Source: Fluviirhizobium alvei
GTDB lineage: Bacteria > Pseudomonadota > Alphaproteobacteria > Rhizobiales > Rhizobiaceae
Assembly (NCBI RefSeq): GCF_030551875.1
Contig: NZ_JAUOZU010000016.1
Span: forward strand, 1 to 64,000
Direction: 5' to 3'
Length of the DNA stretch: 64,000 bases
Part shown: piece after piece, positions 35,599-43,672 of the stretch
Layout: every line of letters starts with the position of its first letter
How positions within the stretch are numbered: the stretch's first letter is position 1
Program-made: the position numbers and the translations under genes
Notes under the pieces: generated by a model
What the model saw: the letters and a program-made list of their open reading frames with translations, nothing else
The model's database searches: none
Told to the model about the DNA's origin: nothing

Positions 35599-35627
35599 AT
35601 CCTGACTAAAACGATGTCAGGATTTTT
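35599..35627. promoter_or_regulatory. Eight-base inverted repeat upstream of deoB
   Basis: ATCCTGAC (35599-35606) and GTCAGGAT (35616-35623) form a perfect inverted repeat with a nine-base spacer, 55 bases upstream of the deoB start. A run of Ts follows on the plus strand, which has no gene to terminate; on the minus strand the tail is not T-rich. An operator for deoB-add, or a 3' stabiliser of the tadE-like transcript, are the two readings. Confidence 0.4.
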
Positions 35628-35654
35628 GCAATCGGATTGGGAGATCGGCTGGCG

Positions 35655-36269
35655 TCAGGAACAGTCGGAGCAGAGAATCTCGGCTCCGAGACGTTGCCGG
35701 TAATAGAATTCCCGTCGGATCGTGACGGATCGGGTTTCGGATTCCGATCCGAGAAACAGGAGCATCGTGTGCGGAAGACTGATCTCCGCCCGCACCAAAA
35801 ACGATGATGGTGACTGCATGTCATCGGGAACCGGTGCCGTCGACCCTGCGGAATAGGGCACGCCACCATCCTGGTTCCACGACCAGAGGACCCGGGCATT
35901 GCCGGCGCTGTCGATTGTGATGCCGCTCACCTTCATCGTCATGCCGGTCGCACTGTGCGGCGCAATCGTCGCTTCGGCCGCATCGAACATCTGCGAAAGG
36001 AATGTCTTGCTGACGGTTGGCTGTCGTGTGACGACATCGGCAACCGTGCCGGCCGCTTTCAGAACGTTGCGGGCCGTCGAGTAGCCTGCCGTGACCTCAT
36101 AGGCGCTGATATAGATGCCGATGAGGATGGGCGCGATGATGGCAAATTCTATGGCCGCAGCGCCTGTCCTGTCGCCCTTGAGGCGGGCTGACACCTTTCG
36201 AGCGGCCCGATTGCGAGCCTTGAACCATCCCAGAGCATGAGTCACAGACGAGAGGCGACGGATACTCAT
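35655..36269 (-). CDS. TadE-like minor pseudopilin (second of pair)
   Basis: A 204-residue protein with a basic N-terminus, the prepilin-like processing motif GAAAIEFA (Gly before the cut, Glu at +5) and a single membrane segment IIAPILIGIYISAY, followed by a C-terminal extracytoplasmic domain. TadE/TadF-type proteins are cleaved by CpaA and are needed for Flp pilus assembly. Two Cys close to the C-terminus (ILCSDCS) are noteworthy. It overlaps the previous tadE-like gene by four bases. Confidence 0.82.
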   Translation of the reverse strand: MSIRRLSSVTHALGWFKARNRAARKVSARLKGDRTGAAAIEFAIIAPILIGIYISAYEVTAGYSTARNVLKAAGTVADVVTRQPTVSKTFLSQMFDAAEATIAPHSATGMTMKVSGITIDSAGNARVLWSWNQDGGVPYSAGSTAPVPDDMQSPSSFLVRAEISLPHTMLLFLGSESETRSVTIRREFYYRQRLGAEILCSDCS

Positions 36270-36883
36270 TCATATTCCTCGTTCTGGATCGCTGCTGTTG
36301 ACACCATCAGATAATCAGTTGGCAGAGGATCCCCCTCCGGACGAATGGTGGTCACATAGGGGCGAATGATATCCGTGATGATCTGCCAGCGATAAAAGGC
36401 CCGAACCATGTTGATCGAGTTCGGTCCACCCGGGGAAAAGCCGAAGCCCGTCGTATCAAGATCCGCATAATCGGCCGTCGAGACCTTCGGGATCTGCCGC
36501 GGCATATCGCCAAATGAGGAGAACTGACGGACATCGATATGCAGTTTGTCCGGCGATGCGGCTTCACTGTCGGAGCACATGTTGAAGACGGCGATTTCCT
36601 CGCAAAAAGCTTCGCGGAACTCCACCTCGGTCATATCGGTCGCCTTGCCCTGCGCGAATGTGATTTCTCCGGTCCGGATCTTGCGCGACATGGTTTCCAC
36701 CGCATTTGCCAGCACCTGTTCGCCGGCGAATGCGAAAAAGGTTTCGAAGGTGGCAAAGGTGAGCATGAGGAACGGAACAGCAAGAATCGCAAATTCGAGG
36801 GCCGCAGCCCCCTCACGATTCCTCCGAAAGCCTTTGATCAGGCCGCTGAACGCATGGGTCGATTGTCGTCGCCGCCAATTCAT
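36266..36883 (-). CDS. TadE-like minor pseudopilin (first of pair)
   Basis: A 205-residue relative of the following gene, with the processing motif GAAALEFA and hydrophobic segment ILAVPFLMLTFATFETFF. The extracytoplasmic domain has two Cys in EAFCEEIAVFNMCS that could form a disulfide. Together the two genes stand on the strand opposite to the main cpa operon. No TadG-type protein with a von Willebrand domain is present in the window. Confidence 0.82.
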   Translation of the reverse strand: MNWRRRQSTHAFSGLIKGFRRNREGAAALEFAILAVPFLMLTFATFETFFAFAGEQVLANAVETMSRKIRTGEITFAQGKATDMTEVEFREAFCEEIAVFNMCSDSEAASPDKLHIDVRQFSSFGDMPRQIPKVSTADYADLDTTGFGFSPGGPNSINMVRAFYRWQIITDIIRPYVTTIRPEGDPLPTDYLMVSTAAIQNEEYE

Positions 36884-37034
36884 CTCTCAGTCCTACCAGA
36901 TGGTATGTCAGAGAAATCTAATGGCTGGCTGTTAAATCGAGGTTCCTGAAAACGAGCGAATTTGAACCAATCGGTTCATCTTCAGGAAAGGCATGCCTTC
37001 CCTACGGTCATCGAAAAGCGTTTCGCGCGCGGGA

Positions 37035-37457
37035 TTACTCTGTAGAGCTTTCGAGCGCCTGGTGCTCTTCACAGGAAGGCGTGCAGGAAAGAACCGTACG
37101 CGATGTCTGCTTATACATACGCACGGTGTTGCCTTCATCGATGGAGACCAGGATACGCTCGTCGAGAAGCGCATTTCCTTCGACATCGAGCAGCACGAGA
37201 TTGGTGGTTCCAAAGGCTTTGCCGGTCAGAACGATGGTTTTCGCATCAGCGACCGTCGCATCGGCAACCTTTGCATTGCCGACGATCACCTTGGATACCG
37301 GCCGATCCAGTTTCAGGATCTTGGCGTGATTGATATAGACGCGCAGCATGCCGTCTTCAGCACGCGTGACGGAACTCATGGACGCAGCGACCATGATCGC
37401 CAATGTGGCCAGTTTGAGCTTTCGCACAGCCGTTCTCGATGACGATAGACAACGCAT
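37035..37457 (-). CDS. Stand-alone pilus-formation (secretin N-terminal) domain protein
   Basis: A 140-residue exported protein: signal peptide (LATLAIMVAASMSSV, cleavage after TRA), then one domain homologous to the N-terminal region of the CpaC secretin. Compare KLDRPVSKVIVGNAKVADA here with the equivalent LPEDAHDILVANPEIADA of CpaC at 40053. It lacks the BON and secretin domains. Two Cys in the tail (LSCTPSCEE) may form a disulfide. It may act as a periplasmic accessory of the pilus channel. Confidence 0.8.
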   Translation of the reverse strand: MRCLSSSRTAVRKLKLATLAIMVAASMSSVTRAEDGMLRVYINHAKILKLDRPVSKVIVGNAKVADATVADAKTIVLTGKAFGTTNLVLLDVEGNALLDERILVSIDEGNTVRMYKQTSRTVLSCTPSCEEHQALESSTE

Positions 37458-37904
37458 GCCAAGTTTCCGGATCGTTTACCTCAACAAAGGATGGACGGGA
37501 TTGGTGAAGGAAGCTTTAAGCCCGCCAAATTTTCTGCATTCATGTCCAAAACCGAGATCCCCTTATTAAACACCCCTTACAAATAGGGGCGGCAGAAACG
37601 ACCATCTGGCCCGATGGGCGCGCGTTTTGACTAGGCAAACAGGGTCATCGCGATCATAAAAACCCTACCCGGACCGGCTTTCGCCTCCGCTTCACTCTTT
37701 ACTTTCATATATTTATCAAATGACATTTCTATTTTGATGTTTCCGATAAACAGATCTTTCACCAAGCCAGAACTTCCGAGCGATTCATGTTTTAGTAACC
37801 GAAATCCTTAAGGAGGTCGCAAGTACCCCCATGTAATCTGTGCTCATCCGATCAACGGGAAACAGTTGGCGGAAGTGCTGAACCAGTTTTACAAGGAGAC
37901 AACG
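37458..37904. promoter_or_regulatory. Divergent promoter region of the pilin genes, with CCCCTTA repeats
   Basis: This 447-base gap separates the minus-strand pilus accessory gene from the first Flp pilin. It contains CCCCTTA twice in direct repeat at 37559-37565 and 37573-37579 (14-base period) followed by TAGGGG at 37584-37589, so the second copy can also form a hairpin. AT-rich stretches near 37700-37750 are good promoter candidates. No gene is supported here. Confidence 0.45.
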
Positions 37905-38078
37905 ATGTCCGCAATTTTCGCACGTTTCATGAAGGATGAGTCTGGCGCCACGGCTATCGAATATGGCCTCATCGCCGCTCTTATCTCTGTTGCATTGATC
38001 ACCGGTGCCGGCGCCCTCGGCAACGCTCTGGACAACCAGTTCAACGCTCTCTCTGGCAAGCTGAACTACACCGGCTGA
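37905..38078 (+). CDS. pilA: Flp-family major pilin, copy 1
   Basis: A 57-residue Flp prepilin: short basic leader, processing site SGATAIEYGLI (cut after Gly, Glu at +5, Tyr at +6), and the hydrophobic helix that polymerises. The ATG at 37905 follows AAGGAG. The mature pilin is only about 43 residues. It is made in large amounts in related bacteria and is exported by the Cpa/Tad machinery encoded downstream. Confidence 0.94.
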   Translation: MSAIFARFMKDESGATAIEYGLIAALISVALITGAGALGNALDNQFNALSGKLNYTG

Positions 38079-38103
38079 TCCTGAGTTATGCACTTCGCCA
38101 TAG

Positions 38104-38125
38104 TGGCCCGCCATCCGGCGGGCCA
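38104..38125 (+). terminator. Strong hairpin between the two pilin genes (attenuator or mRNA stabiliser)
   Basis: TGGCCCGCC and GGCGGGCCA form a perfect nine-pair stem with a four-base loop, 26 bases after the first pilin stop. The following sequence has only scattered Ts, so termination is probably partial. Such hairpins often protect highly expressed pilin mRNA while lowering expression of downstream genes. Confidence 0.6.
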
Positions 38126-38307
38126 TTATGCGTTTGATCGTCCGCTCATGCGCCTGATGGATCTCTACAGGACAATCCCGGCCGGTTCGGACAACAAGGT
38201 TCATGCGCAATTAACCAGCCACGTTAAACAACATTCAACGGAGCTTTGTTAAAAGCGACACATCCCCCGAGGTCGATTGAACGCGCCTCAAACCGATGGA
38301 GACTTGC

Positions 38308-38478
38308 ATGGCTTCAGTTGTCGCCCGCCTTCTCAAAGACAAGTCCGGTGCTACAGCCGTCGAATATGGTCTCATCACCGCACTCATCGCGGTTGCGATG
38401 CTGACGGGCGCTGGCACTCTCGGTAACGCGCTTGATAATCAGTTCAACGGCCTGGCTGGACAGTTGAATCTGAACTGA
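38308..38478 (+). CDS. Flp-family pilin, copy 2
   Basis: A 56-residue prepilin closely related to copy 1: the processing site is SGATAVEYGLI and the tail NALDNQFNGLAGQLN resembles NALDNQFNALSGKLN. The ATG at 38308 follows GGAGA; an in-frame ATG four codons upstream has no ribosome-binding site. It has its own upstream region of about 180 bases. The pair is a tandem duplication. Confidence 0.92.
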   Translation: MASVVARLLKDKSGATAVEYGLITALIAVAMLTGAGTLGNALDNQFNGLAGQLNLN

Positions 38479-38567
38479 ACCAACGACCGGCGGACCGCCT
38501 CCACCCTGTTGCCCGGTCGGACACCCATGCGGTGGACAAGCATGATCAGAGCGTTTGGATTAAAATC

Positions 38568-39074
38568 ATGATCGAAGCGGCAATCCTCGTTGTGTTTCCC
38601 CTGTGCATGGCCATGGCTGCCTTCAGCGACCTGTTGACCATGACGATCCCCAACAGGCTGTCGATCATCCTGATCGGTTCTTTTCTGTGCATTGCCCCGT
38701 TTGCTGGCGTTGCTCCCTATGACATCCTCTTGCATCTCGGAGCTGGGCTCGCGGTCTTTGCTGTCTGCTTTGCTCTTTTTGCCCTTCACATCATGGGCGG
38801 AGGCGATGCCAAGATCCTGACTGCAAGCGCTGTCTGGTTCGGCATGAACGCTTCGCTGATGCACTATATCGTTTACGTTTCGGTGTTCGGCGGTCTTTTA
38901 AGCCTGGTTGTGCTCGCGCTTCGTGCCAACAACAACATGATCCTGGCGTCCGGACTTCGCATTCCTGCAACCATGATGCATGCCAAGAAGATCCCCTACG
39001 GAATCGCTATCGGTGCTGCTGCTTTCATGGCCTTTCCGGAATCGCCGTTGATGGCTTTCGTACTCGGGCACTGA
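38568..39074 (+). CDS. cpaA: Prepilin peptidase CpaA (TadV)
   Basis: A 168-residue membrane aspartic peptidase with about six hydrophobic segments. The two catalytic Asp are in AFSDLLTMTIPN and GGGDAKI. It lacks the N-terminal methylase domain of PilD-type enzymes. It should cleave both Flp pilins and the TadE-like pseudopilins at their G-xxxxE sites. The ATG at 38568 was preferred over an in-frame GTG at 38532, which adds a polar stretch before the first membrane helix. Confidence 0.92.
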   Translation: MIEAAILVVFPLCMAMAAFSDLLTMTIPNRLSIILIGSFLCIAPFAGVAPYDILLHLGAGLAVFAVCFALFALHIMGGGDAKILTASAVWFGMNASLMHYIVYVSVFGGLLSLVVLALRANNNMILASGLRIPATMMHAKKIPYGIAIGAAAFMAFPESPLMAFVLGH

Positions 39075-39215
39075 AGCCGCAAGTGACCCGATGTCTGGGC
39101 TGACCCGGGTATGTTTATGTTGAATTAACTATAAACGTAAGCACTGCGTTAACCATAATTACACCAATTCCTGACCATTCTGCAGCGTGAAATTCCTTTC
39201 AGCGCAGGATGACCC

Positions 39216-40037
39216 ATGAAACCCGCCCGCCTTATCATTCTCACAGTCGCACTGGTTGCGGCAGCAGGGGCCGCCTTCATGGCGATGAACCTGACCGGCG
39301 AGGAACGGGTCGTCCAGTTGCAGGCCGAGACCGTTGTCCAGAAAGAACCGGTTGTCGATGTGCTGGTCGCAAGCGCGAACCTGCCGGTCGGTTCGAAACT
39401 CACCGACGAGGCCATGATCTGGAAGAGCTGGCCTGAAGGCAGCATTTCCGAAGGTTTCATCACAAAGTCGACACGTCCCGAGGCCCTCACCGAACTCAAG
39501 GATGCGATCGTGCGCCTGCCGATCTTCGAAGGCGAACCCATTCGCCCTGAAAAGATCGCCGATGGCAACAACGCGGTGCTGTCATCCCTGTTGCCGGCTG
39601 GAAAGCGCGCCGTGGCCACCGAAATTTCGGTCTCCACCAGCGCCGGCGGCTTCATCCTGCCGAACGATCGCGTCGACGTGATCATGGTGAAGAAGGATGA
39701 AGACGGCACCTATGTGACGGAAACCATTCTCAGCAACATTCGTGTGCTTGCGATCGATCAGGAGATCCAGGAGCGGGAAGAAGGCGCCAAGACGGTTGTC
39801 GGAACGACCGCAACCCTCGAACTCAACCCGGATCAGGCCAAGGTCATCGCCGTTGCCCAGCAGATGGCGGACCGGCTGACGCTGGCTCTGCGCTCGGTCG
39901 CCGATGCGCAGGAATCCGATTCCCTCGTCGCCGACCATCTCCTGTCGGGCGACAGCGGAACATCGATCCAGGTGATCAAATCCGGCGTCATCCAGAAGCT
40001 GAATGATCCCGGCGCCGCCACACAAGACCAACATTGA
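39216..40037 (+). CDS. cpaB: Flp pilus assembly protein CpaB (RcpC)
   Basis: A 273-residue protein with an N-terminal signal anchor (LIILTVALVAAAGAAFMAM) and a SAF-like domain beginning VDVLVASANLPVGSKLTDE, followed by the RcpC/CpaB domain (VSTSAGGFILPNDRVDVIM). It is periplasmic and is thought to support the secretin or bind peptidoglycan. It follows cpaA after a 141-base gap and precedes cpaC by 15 bases. Confidence 0.92.
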   Translation: MKPARLIILTVALVAAAGAAFMAMNLTGEERVVQLQAETVVQKEPVVDVLVASANLPVGSKLTDEAMIWKSWPEGSISEGFITKSTRPEALTELKDAIVRLPIFEGEPIRPEKIADGNNAVLSSLLPAGKRAVATEISVSTSAGGFILPNDRVDVIMVKKDEDGTYVTETILSNIRVLAIDQEIQEREEGAKTVVGTTATLELNPDQAKVIAVAQQMADRLTLALRSVADAQESDSLVADHLLSGDSGTSIQVIKSGVIQKLNDPGAATQDQH

Positions 40038-40052
40038 CCGAGGACAAGTCCG

Positions 40053-41591
40053 ATGATTTCGAAAAGTTCCTTTCTTGTCCCTGCCCGGCTGATCCTTGGT
40101 TCCGCGCTTGCACTTGCCGGCGTACCGGGAACCGGTGAATATGGCTGGTCAGTACCGGCGGCCGAGGCAGCCAATGCTTCGATCATCAAGATCTCGCAGG
40201 TCGGCCCGGGTGTTTCCAAGAAGCTCAAGCTCGGCCTGAGCAAAGCGATCGTTCTCGATCTTCCGGAGGACGCCCACGATATTCTCGTTGCCAATCCGGA
40301 AATTGCCGATGCCGTGACGCGCACGTCGCGACGGCTTTACCTGTTCGGCAAGGCCGTCGGACAGACCAACGTCTTCATATTCGGCCCGGGCGGCGAGGAA
40401 CTGGTCAGCATCGATCTCGAGATCGAACGTGATATCTCCAATCTCGAAGCACAGTTGAAGCGGTTCATTCCCGAATCCGACATCAAGGTGGAAATCATCT
40501 CGGACAATATCGTCCTGTCGGGTTCGGTCAGGACGCCGCAGGATGCCTCGCAGGCAGAAAAACTCGCCGAGATTTTCGTCAAGGGCGGTGAAGCGACCAC
40601 CCGGAATGTGTCCGCGACTTCGACGACAGCAACCGGGGATGCATCGGTCGCCCTCTTCAACGAAGATCGCCAAACATCGCAGATCGTCAACATGCTGACG
40701 ATCGAGGCAGAAGACCAGGTGACGTTGAAGGTAACGGTTGCCGAAGTCAGCCGGCAGGTGTTGAAGCAGCTGGGCTTCAGCGGCTCGATCAAGGGCGCCA
40801 GCGGCGCGATCTCCTTCACCAACCCGACCAATCTTGGCGGATCAAACAACTGGGTCACCGGCAACGCTCTCTCCGGCACGCTCGGCAAATTCGATATCTC
40901 GACCTATGTCAACGCCATGGAGCAGGCCGGCGTCATGCGGACACTCGCCGAACCGAGCCTGACCGCCATTTCCGGCGAACAGGCAAAGTTCAAGGTGGGG
41001 GGCGAATTCCGTCTCGTGTCGAACCAGGAAATCTCCGAGGACGGCATCACCCGCGAGTCCGAAAGCGTCGAATATGGGATCGAGCTGAACTTCAAGCCGA
41101 TCGTGCTTTCGCCGGGACGCATTTCGCTGAACATCGAGACCAATGTTTCGGAACCGACCTTCGAAGGCTCCTACGTTTCGGGCGGTACCAAGTCGACGCC
41201 GGCCATAACCTATCTCGGCATTCGCAAGCGCGAGGCCAGCACCACTGTCGAATTGCCTTCCGGCGGCTCGATCGTGATCGCAGGTCTGGTACGCGATGAG
41301 GTCCGGCAAGCGAGCTCCGGCATTCCCGCGCTTGCGCGGGTGCCGATCCTCGGCTCACTCTTCCGCTCGAAGGATTTCCAGCGCAACGAAACCGAACTGG
41401 TGATCATTGCGACCCCCTACCTGGTCCGTCCGGTCGAGCGGTCAAAGCTCGCCCGCCCTGACGACAATTTCAATCCCGAAAGCGATGTCGCGACCTTCTT
41501 CCTCAACCGCGTCAACAAGATCTACGGCCGGCGTGAAAATGCGAAGAACCCGGGTCAATACAATGGCGCCGTTGGCTTCATCTACAAGTAA
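40053..41591 (+). CDS. cpaC: Outer-membrane secretin CpaC (RcpA)
   Basis: A 512-residue secretin: signal peptide (cleavage near AEAANA), pilus-formation N-domain (KLGLSKAIVLDLPEDA), a BON-like segment (VEIISDNIVLSGSV), and the secretin core with TLAEPSLTAISGEQAKFKVGGE and the closing VPILGSLFRSKDFQRNETEL. It forms the outer-membrane pore for the Flp pilus. Normal family length. Confidence 0.95.
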   Translation: MISKSSFLVPARLILGSALALAGVPGTGEYGWSVPAAEAANASIIKISQVGPGVSKKLKLGLSKAIVLDLPEDAHDILVANPEIADAVTRTSRRLYLFGKAVGQTNVFIFGPGGEELVSIDLEIERDISNLEAQLKRFIPESDIKVEIISDNIVLSGSVRTPQDASQAEKLAEIFVKGGEATTRNVSATSTTATGDASVALFNEDRQTSQIVNMLTIEAEDQVTLKVTVAEVSRQVLKQLGFSGSIKGASGAISFTNPTNLGGSNNWVTGNALSGTLGKFDISTYVNAMEQAGVMRTLAEPSLTAISGEQAKFKVGGEFRLVSNQEISEDGITRESESVEYGIELNFKPIVLSPGRISLNIETNVSEPTFEGSYVSGGTKSTPAITYLGIRKREASTTVELPSGGSIVIAGLVRDEVRQASSGIPALARVPILGSLFRSKDFQRNETELVIIATPYLVRPVERSKLARPDDNFNPESDVATFFLNRVNKIYGRRENAKNPGQYNGAVGFIYK

Positions 41592-41602
41592 AGGGACAGA
41601 CA

Positions 41603-42310
41603 ATGGATACCAACCGGATGAACATCTCGCCCCTTTGCCGCAGCCGTAACAGCCGCTTTGCATCCATTGCTGCCATTGCCGTGATGTCCATGGCGGCGCT
41701 CACGCTTGCATCCTGCGGCACCGTCCGCCCTGATCGGCAGACGACAGCATCGATCCCGGATGACTATCGCACCCGTCACCCGATCACGCTGGCCGAGGTG
41801 GAACATAATCTCGATGTGCCGATCGCCGCCGGCGACATGAGCCTGACACCGGCAACCCGCGATCTGATCCGCGGTTTCGCCCAGGACTACAGTTCGCTGT
41901 CTTCCGGCACCATCCAGGTGCTGGTGCCGCAGAATGCCGCCAACTCCGGCGCCACCTATCGGGTCCGCAAGGACATTCAAGGCATCCTGCAGAAGGCGGG
42001 CATCCAGGCGAGCCGGATCGTTCAAAGCAGTTATGCGCCGCGCAACAGCGAAGCATCCTCGCCCATTCAGTTGCGGTTTGTCGCGGTAACGGCCGTGACC
42101 GACGATTGCGGACAATGGCCCTCCGACCTCGTGGGTCCAACTGCCGTTGAGAACAAGAACTGGGAAAACTTCGGTTGCGCGACCCAGCAAAACCTTGCGG
42201 CTCAGATCGCCAATCCGGCCGACCTGGTCGGCCCGCGCGGGATGACGCCGATCGACGCACAACGCCGGGCCACCGTCATCAGCGTCTATCGTGAGGATGG
42301 CGGCGCCTGA
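41603..42310 (+). CDS. cpaD: Pilus assembly lipoprotein CpaD
   Basis: A 235-residue CpaD-family protein with a hydrophobic signal and lipobox LASC, which predicts a lipid-anchored periplasmic protein. Conserved CpaD elements DYRTRHPITLAE and NFGCATQQNLAAQIANPADLVGPRG are present. It is thought to help place the CpaC secretin. Eleven bases separate it from cpaC. Confidence 0.93.
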   Translation: MDTNRMNISPLCRSRNSRFASIAAIAVMSMAALTLASCGTVRPDRQTTASIPDDYRTRHPITLAEVEHNLDVPIAAGDMSLTPATRDLIRGFAQDYSSLSSGTIQVLVPQNAANSGATYRVRKDIQGILQKAGIQASRIVQSSYAPRNSEASSPIQLRFVAVTAVTDDCGQWPSDLVGPTAVENKNWENFGCATQQNLAAQIANPADLVGPRGMTPIDAQRRATVISVYREDGGA

Positions 42311-42361
42311 TCGGTTTAGAGAACCGACCAAACGCATGCAGAGTTAATTGGAAAGACGACC

Positions 42362-43651
42362 ATGAGCGCTGTCGAATACCGCATCAATACCGGAGAAGAC
42401 CAGCCGATCGCCGAAGCTCCGGGGCGGCCGGGCGAACTCGATCATCTGCGCCCGTTGCCTCGAATTTCCGTTCACGCCTTCTGCGCGACCGAGAACATGT
42501 ACTCGCTCATGGAAAAGCTGGCGCAGGACCGCCGCATGGGCAAGGTCTCCTTCCGGGTCAACCAGGGCGGGATTCCGGCCGCGGTCACCATGTTCGCCTC
42601 GGCGCCGACGCCCAATCTCATCCTGCTCGAATCGGCTCCCGATACCCGCTCCTTGATGGACGAGCTGGCGCCGCTGGCCGAAGTCTGTGATCCGTCCACA
42701 AAGGTGGTCATCATCGGCCGCAAGAACGACATCCAGCTCTACCGCGATCTGATCCGCAATGGCGTTTCGGAATATCTGGTGGCGCCGGTATCGCTTGGGG
42801 ATATCATTACGGCCATCGCGTCGATCTTTGTCGACCCGGAAGCGGAACCGCTCGGGCGGTCCATCGCCTTCATCGGCGCCAAGGGCGGCGTCGGATCGTC
42901 GACGATCGCCCACAATATCGCCTGGGGCATTTCGAACCTGTTCTCTTCGGAAACCGTGCTGGCGGATCTCGATCTGCCGTTCGGAACGGCCAATATCGAT
43001 TTCGATCAGGACCCCGCGCAGGGCATTGCCGAAGCCGTCTATTCGCCAGACCGGCTGGACGAAGTCTTTCTCGATCGCCTGCTGACCAAATGCTCGGCCC
43101 ATCTGAGCCTTCTTGCAGCGCCCTCCCTTCTCGACAGAACCTACGATTTCGATGGCCAGGCCTTCCAGCTTCTGCTCGATACCCTGCATCGGACATCGCC
43201 GATCAGCGTTCTCGATGTTCCGCATGTCTGGAACGACTGGACCCGCTCGGTGCTGGCAAGCGTCGATGAAGTGGTGATCACGGCAGCACCCGATCTGGCC
43301 AATCTTCGCAACACCAAGAACCTGTTCGACCAGCTGCGCAAATTGCGGCCGAACGACAAGATGCCCCATCTCGTGCTCAACCAGGTGGGAATGCCGAAAC
43401 GGCCGGAGATCCTTCCGGCGGATTTCTGCGAACCTCTCGACGCCGAGCCAATCGCCATCATCCCGTTCGACAGCCAGCTGTTCGGCTCCGCGGCCAATTC
43501 GGGCCGCATGATCGGCGAAATGGATGGCAAGTCCGCAGCGGCAGAAGTGATGAGCCAGATCGCCCATATCGTGACGGGCCGCGTGGCGGTGAAAAAAGCA
43601 AAATCCGGTGGGCTGTCGGCAATCCTCGGCAAGCTTTCGAAGAAGAAGTAA
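42362..43651 (+). CDS. cpaE: Pilus assembly/localisation ATPase CpaE (TadZ)
   Basis: A 429-residue protein with an N-terminal receiver-like domain (ISVHAFCATENMYSLME) that lacks a clear phospho-acceptor Asp (it reads ILLESAPDT), followed by a MinD/ParA-type ATPase with the deviant Walker A AKGGVGSSTIAHN near residue 175. CpaE/TadZ localises the pilus machine, often to a pole. It is followed 21 bases later by cpaF. Confidence 0.93.
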   Translation: MSAVEYRINTGEDQPIAEAPGRPGELDHLRPLPRISVHAFCATENMYSLMEKLAQDRRMGKVSFRVNQGGIPAAVTMFASAPTPNLILLESAPDTRSLMDELAPLAEVCDPSTKVVIIGRKNDIQLYRDLIRNGVSEYLVAPVSLGDIITAIASIFVDPEAEPLGRSIAFIGAKGGVGSSTIAHNIAWGISNLFSSETVLADLDLPFGTANIDFDQDPAQGIAEAVYSPDRLDEVFLDRLLTKCSAHLSLLAAPSLLDRTYDFDGQAFQLLLDTLHRTSPISVLDVPHVWNDWTRSVLASVDEVVITAAPDLANLRNTKNLFDQLRKLRPNDKMPHLVLNQVGMPKRPEILPADFCEPLDAEPIAIIPFDSQLFGSAANSGRMIGEMDGKSAAAEVMSQIAHIVTGRVAVKKAKSGGLSAILGKLSKKK

Positions 43652-43672
43652 CAGTAAACAGGTCAGAACAAC

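Noticed and set aside
38211-38227. TTAA-N9-TTAA before the second pilin as a CtrA site
   Set aside because: CtrA sites have a seven-base spacer; here it is nine, and other TTAA pairs in the region also miss the spacing.
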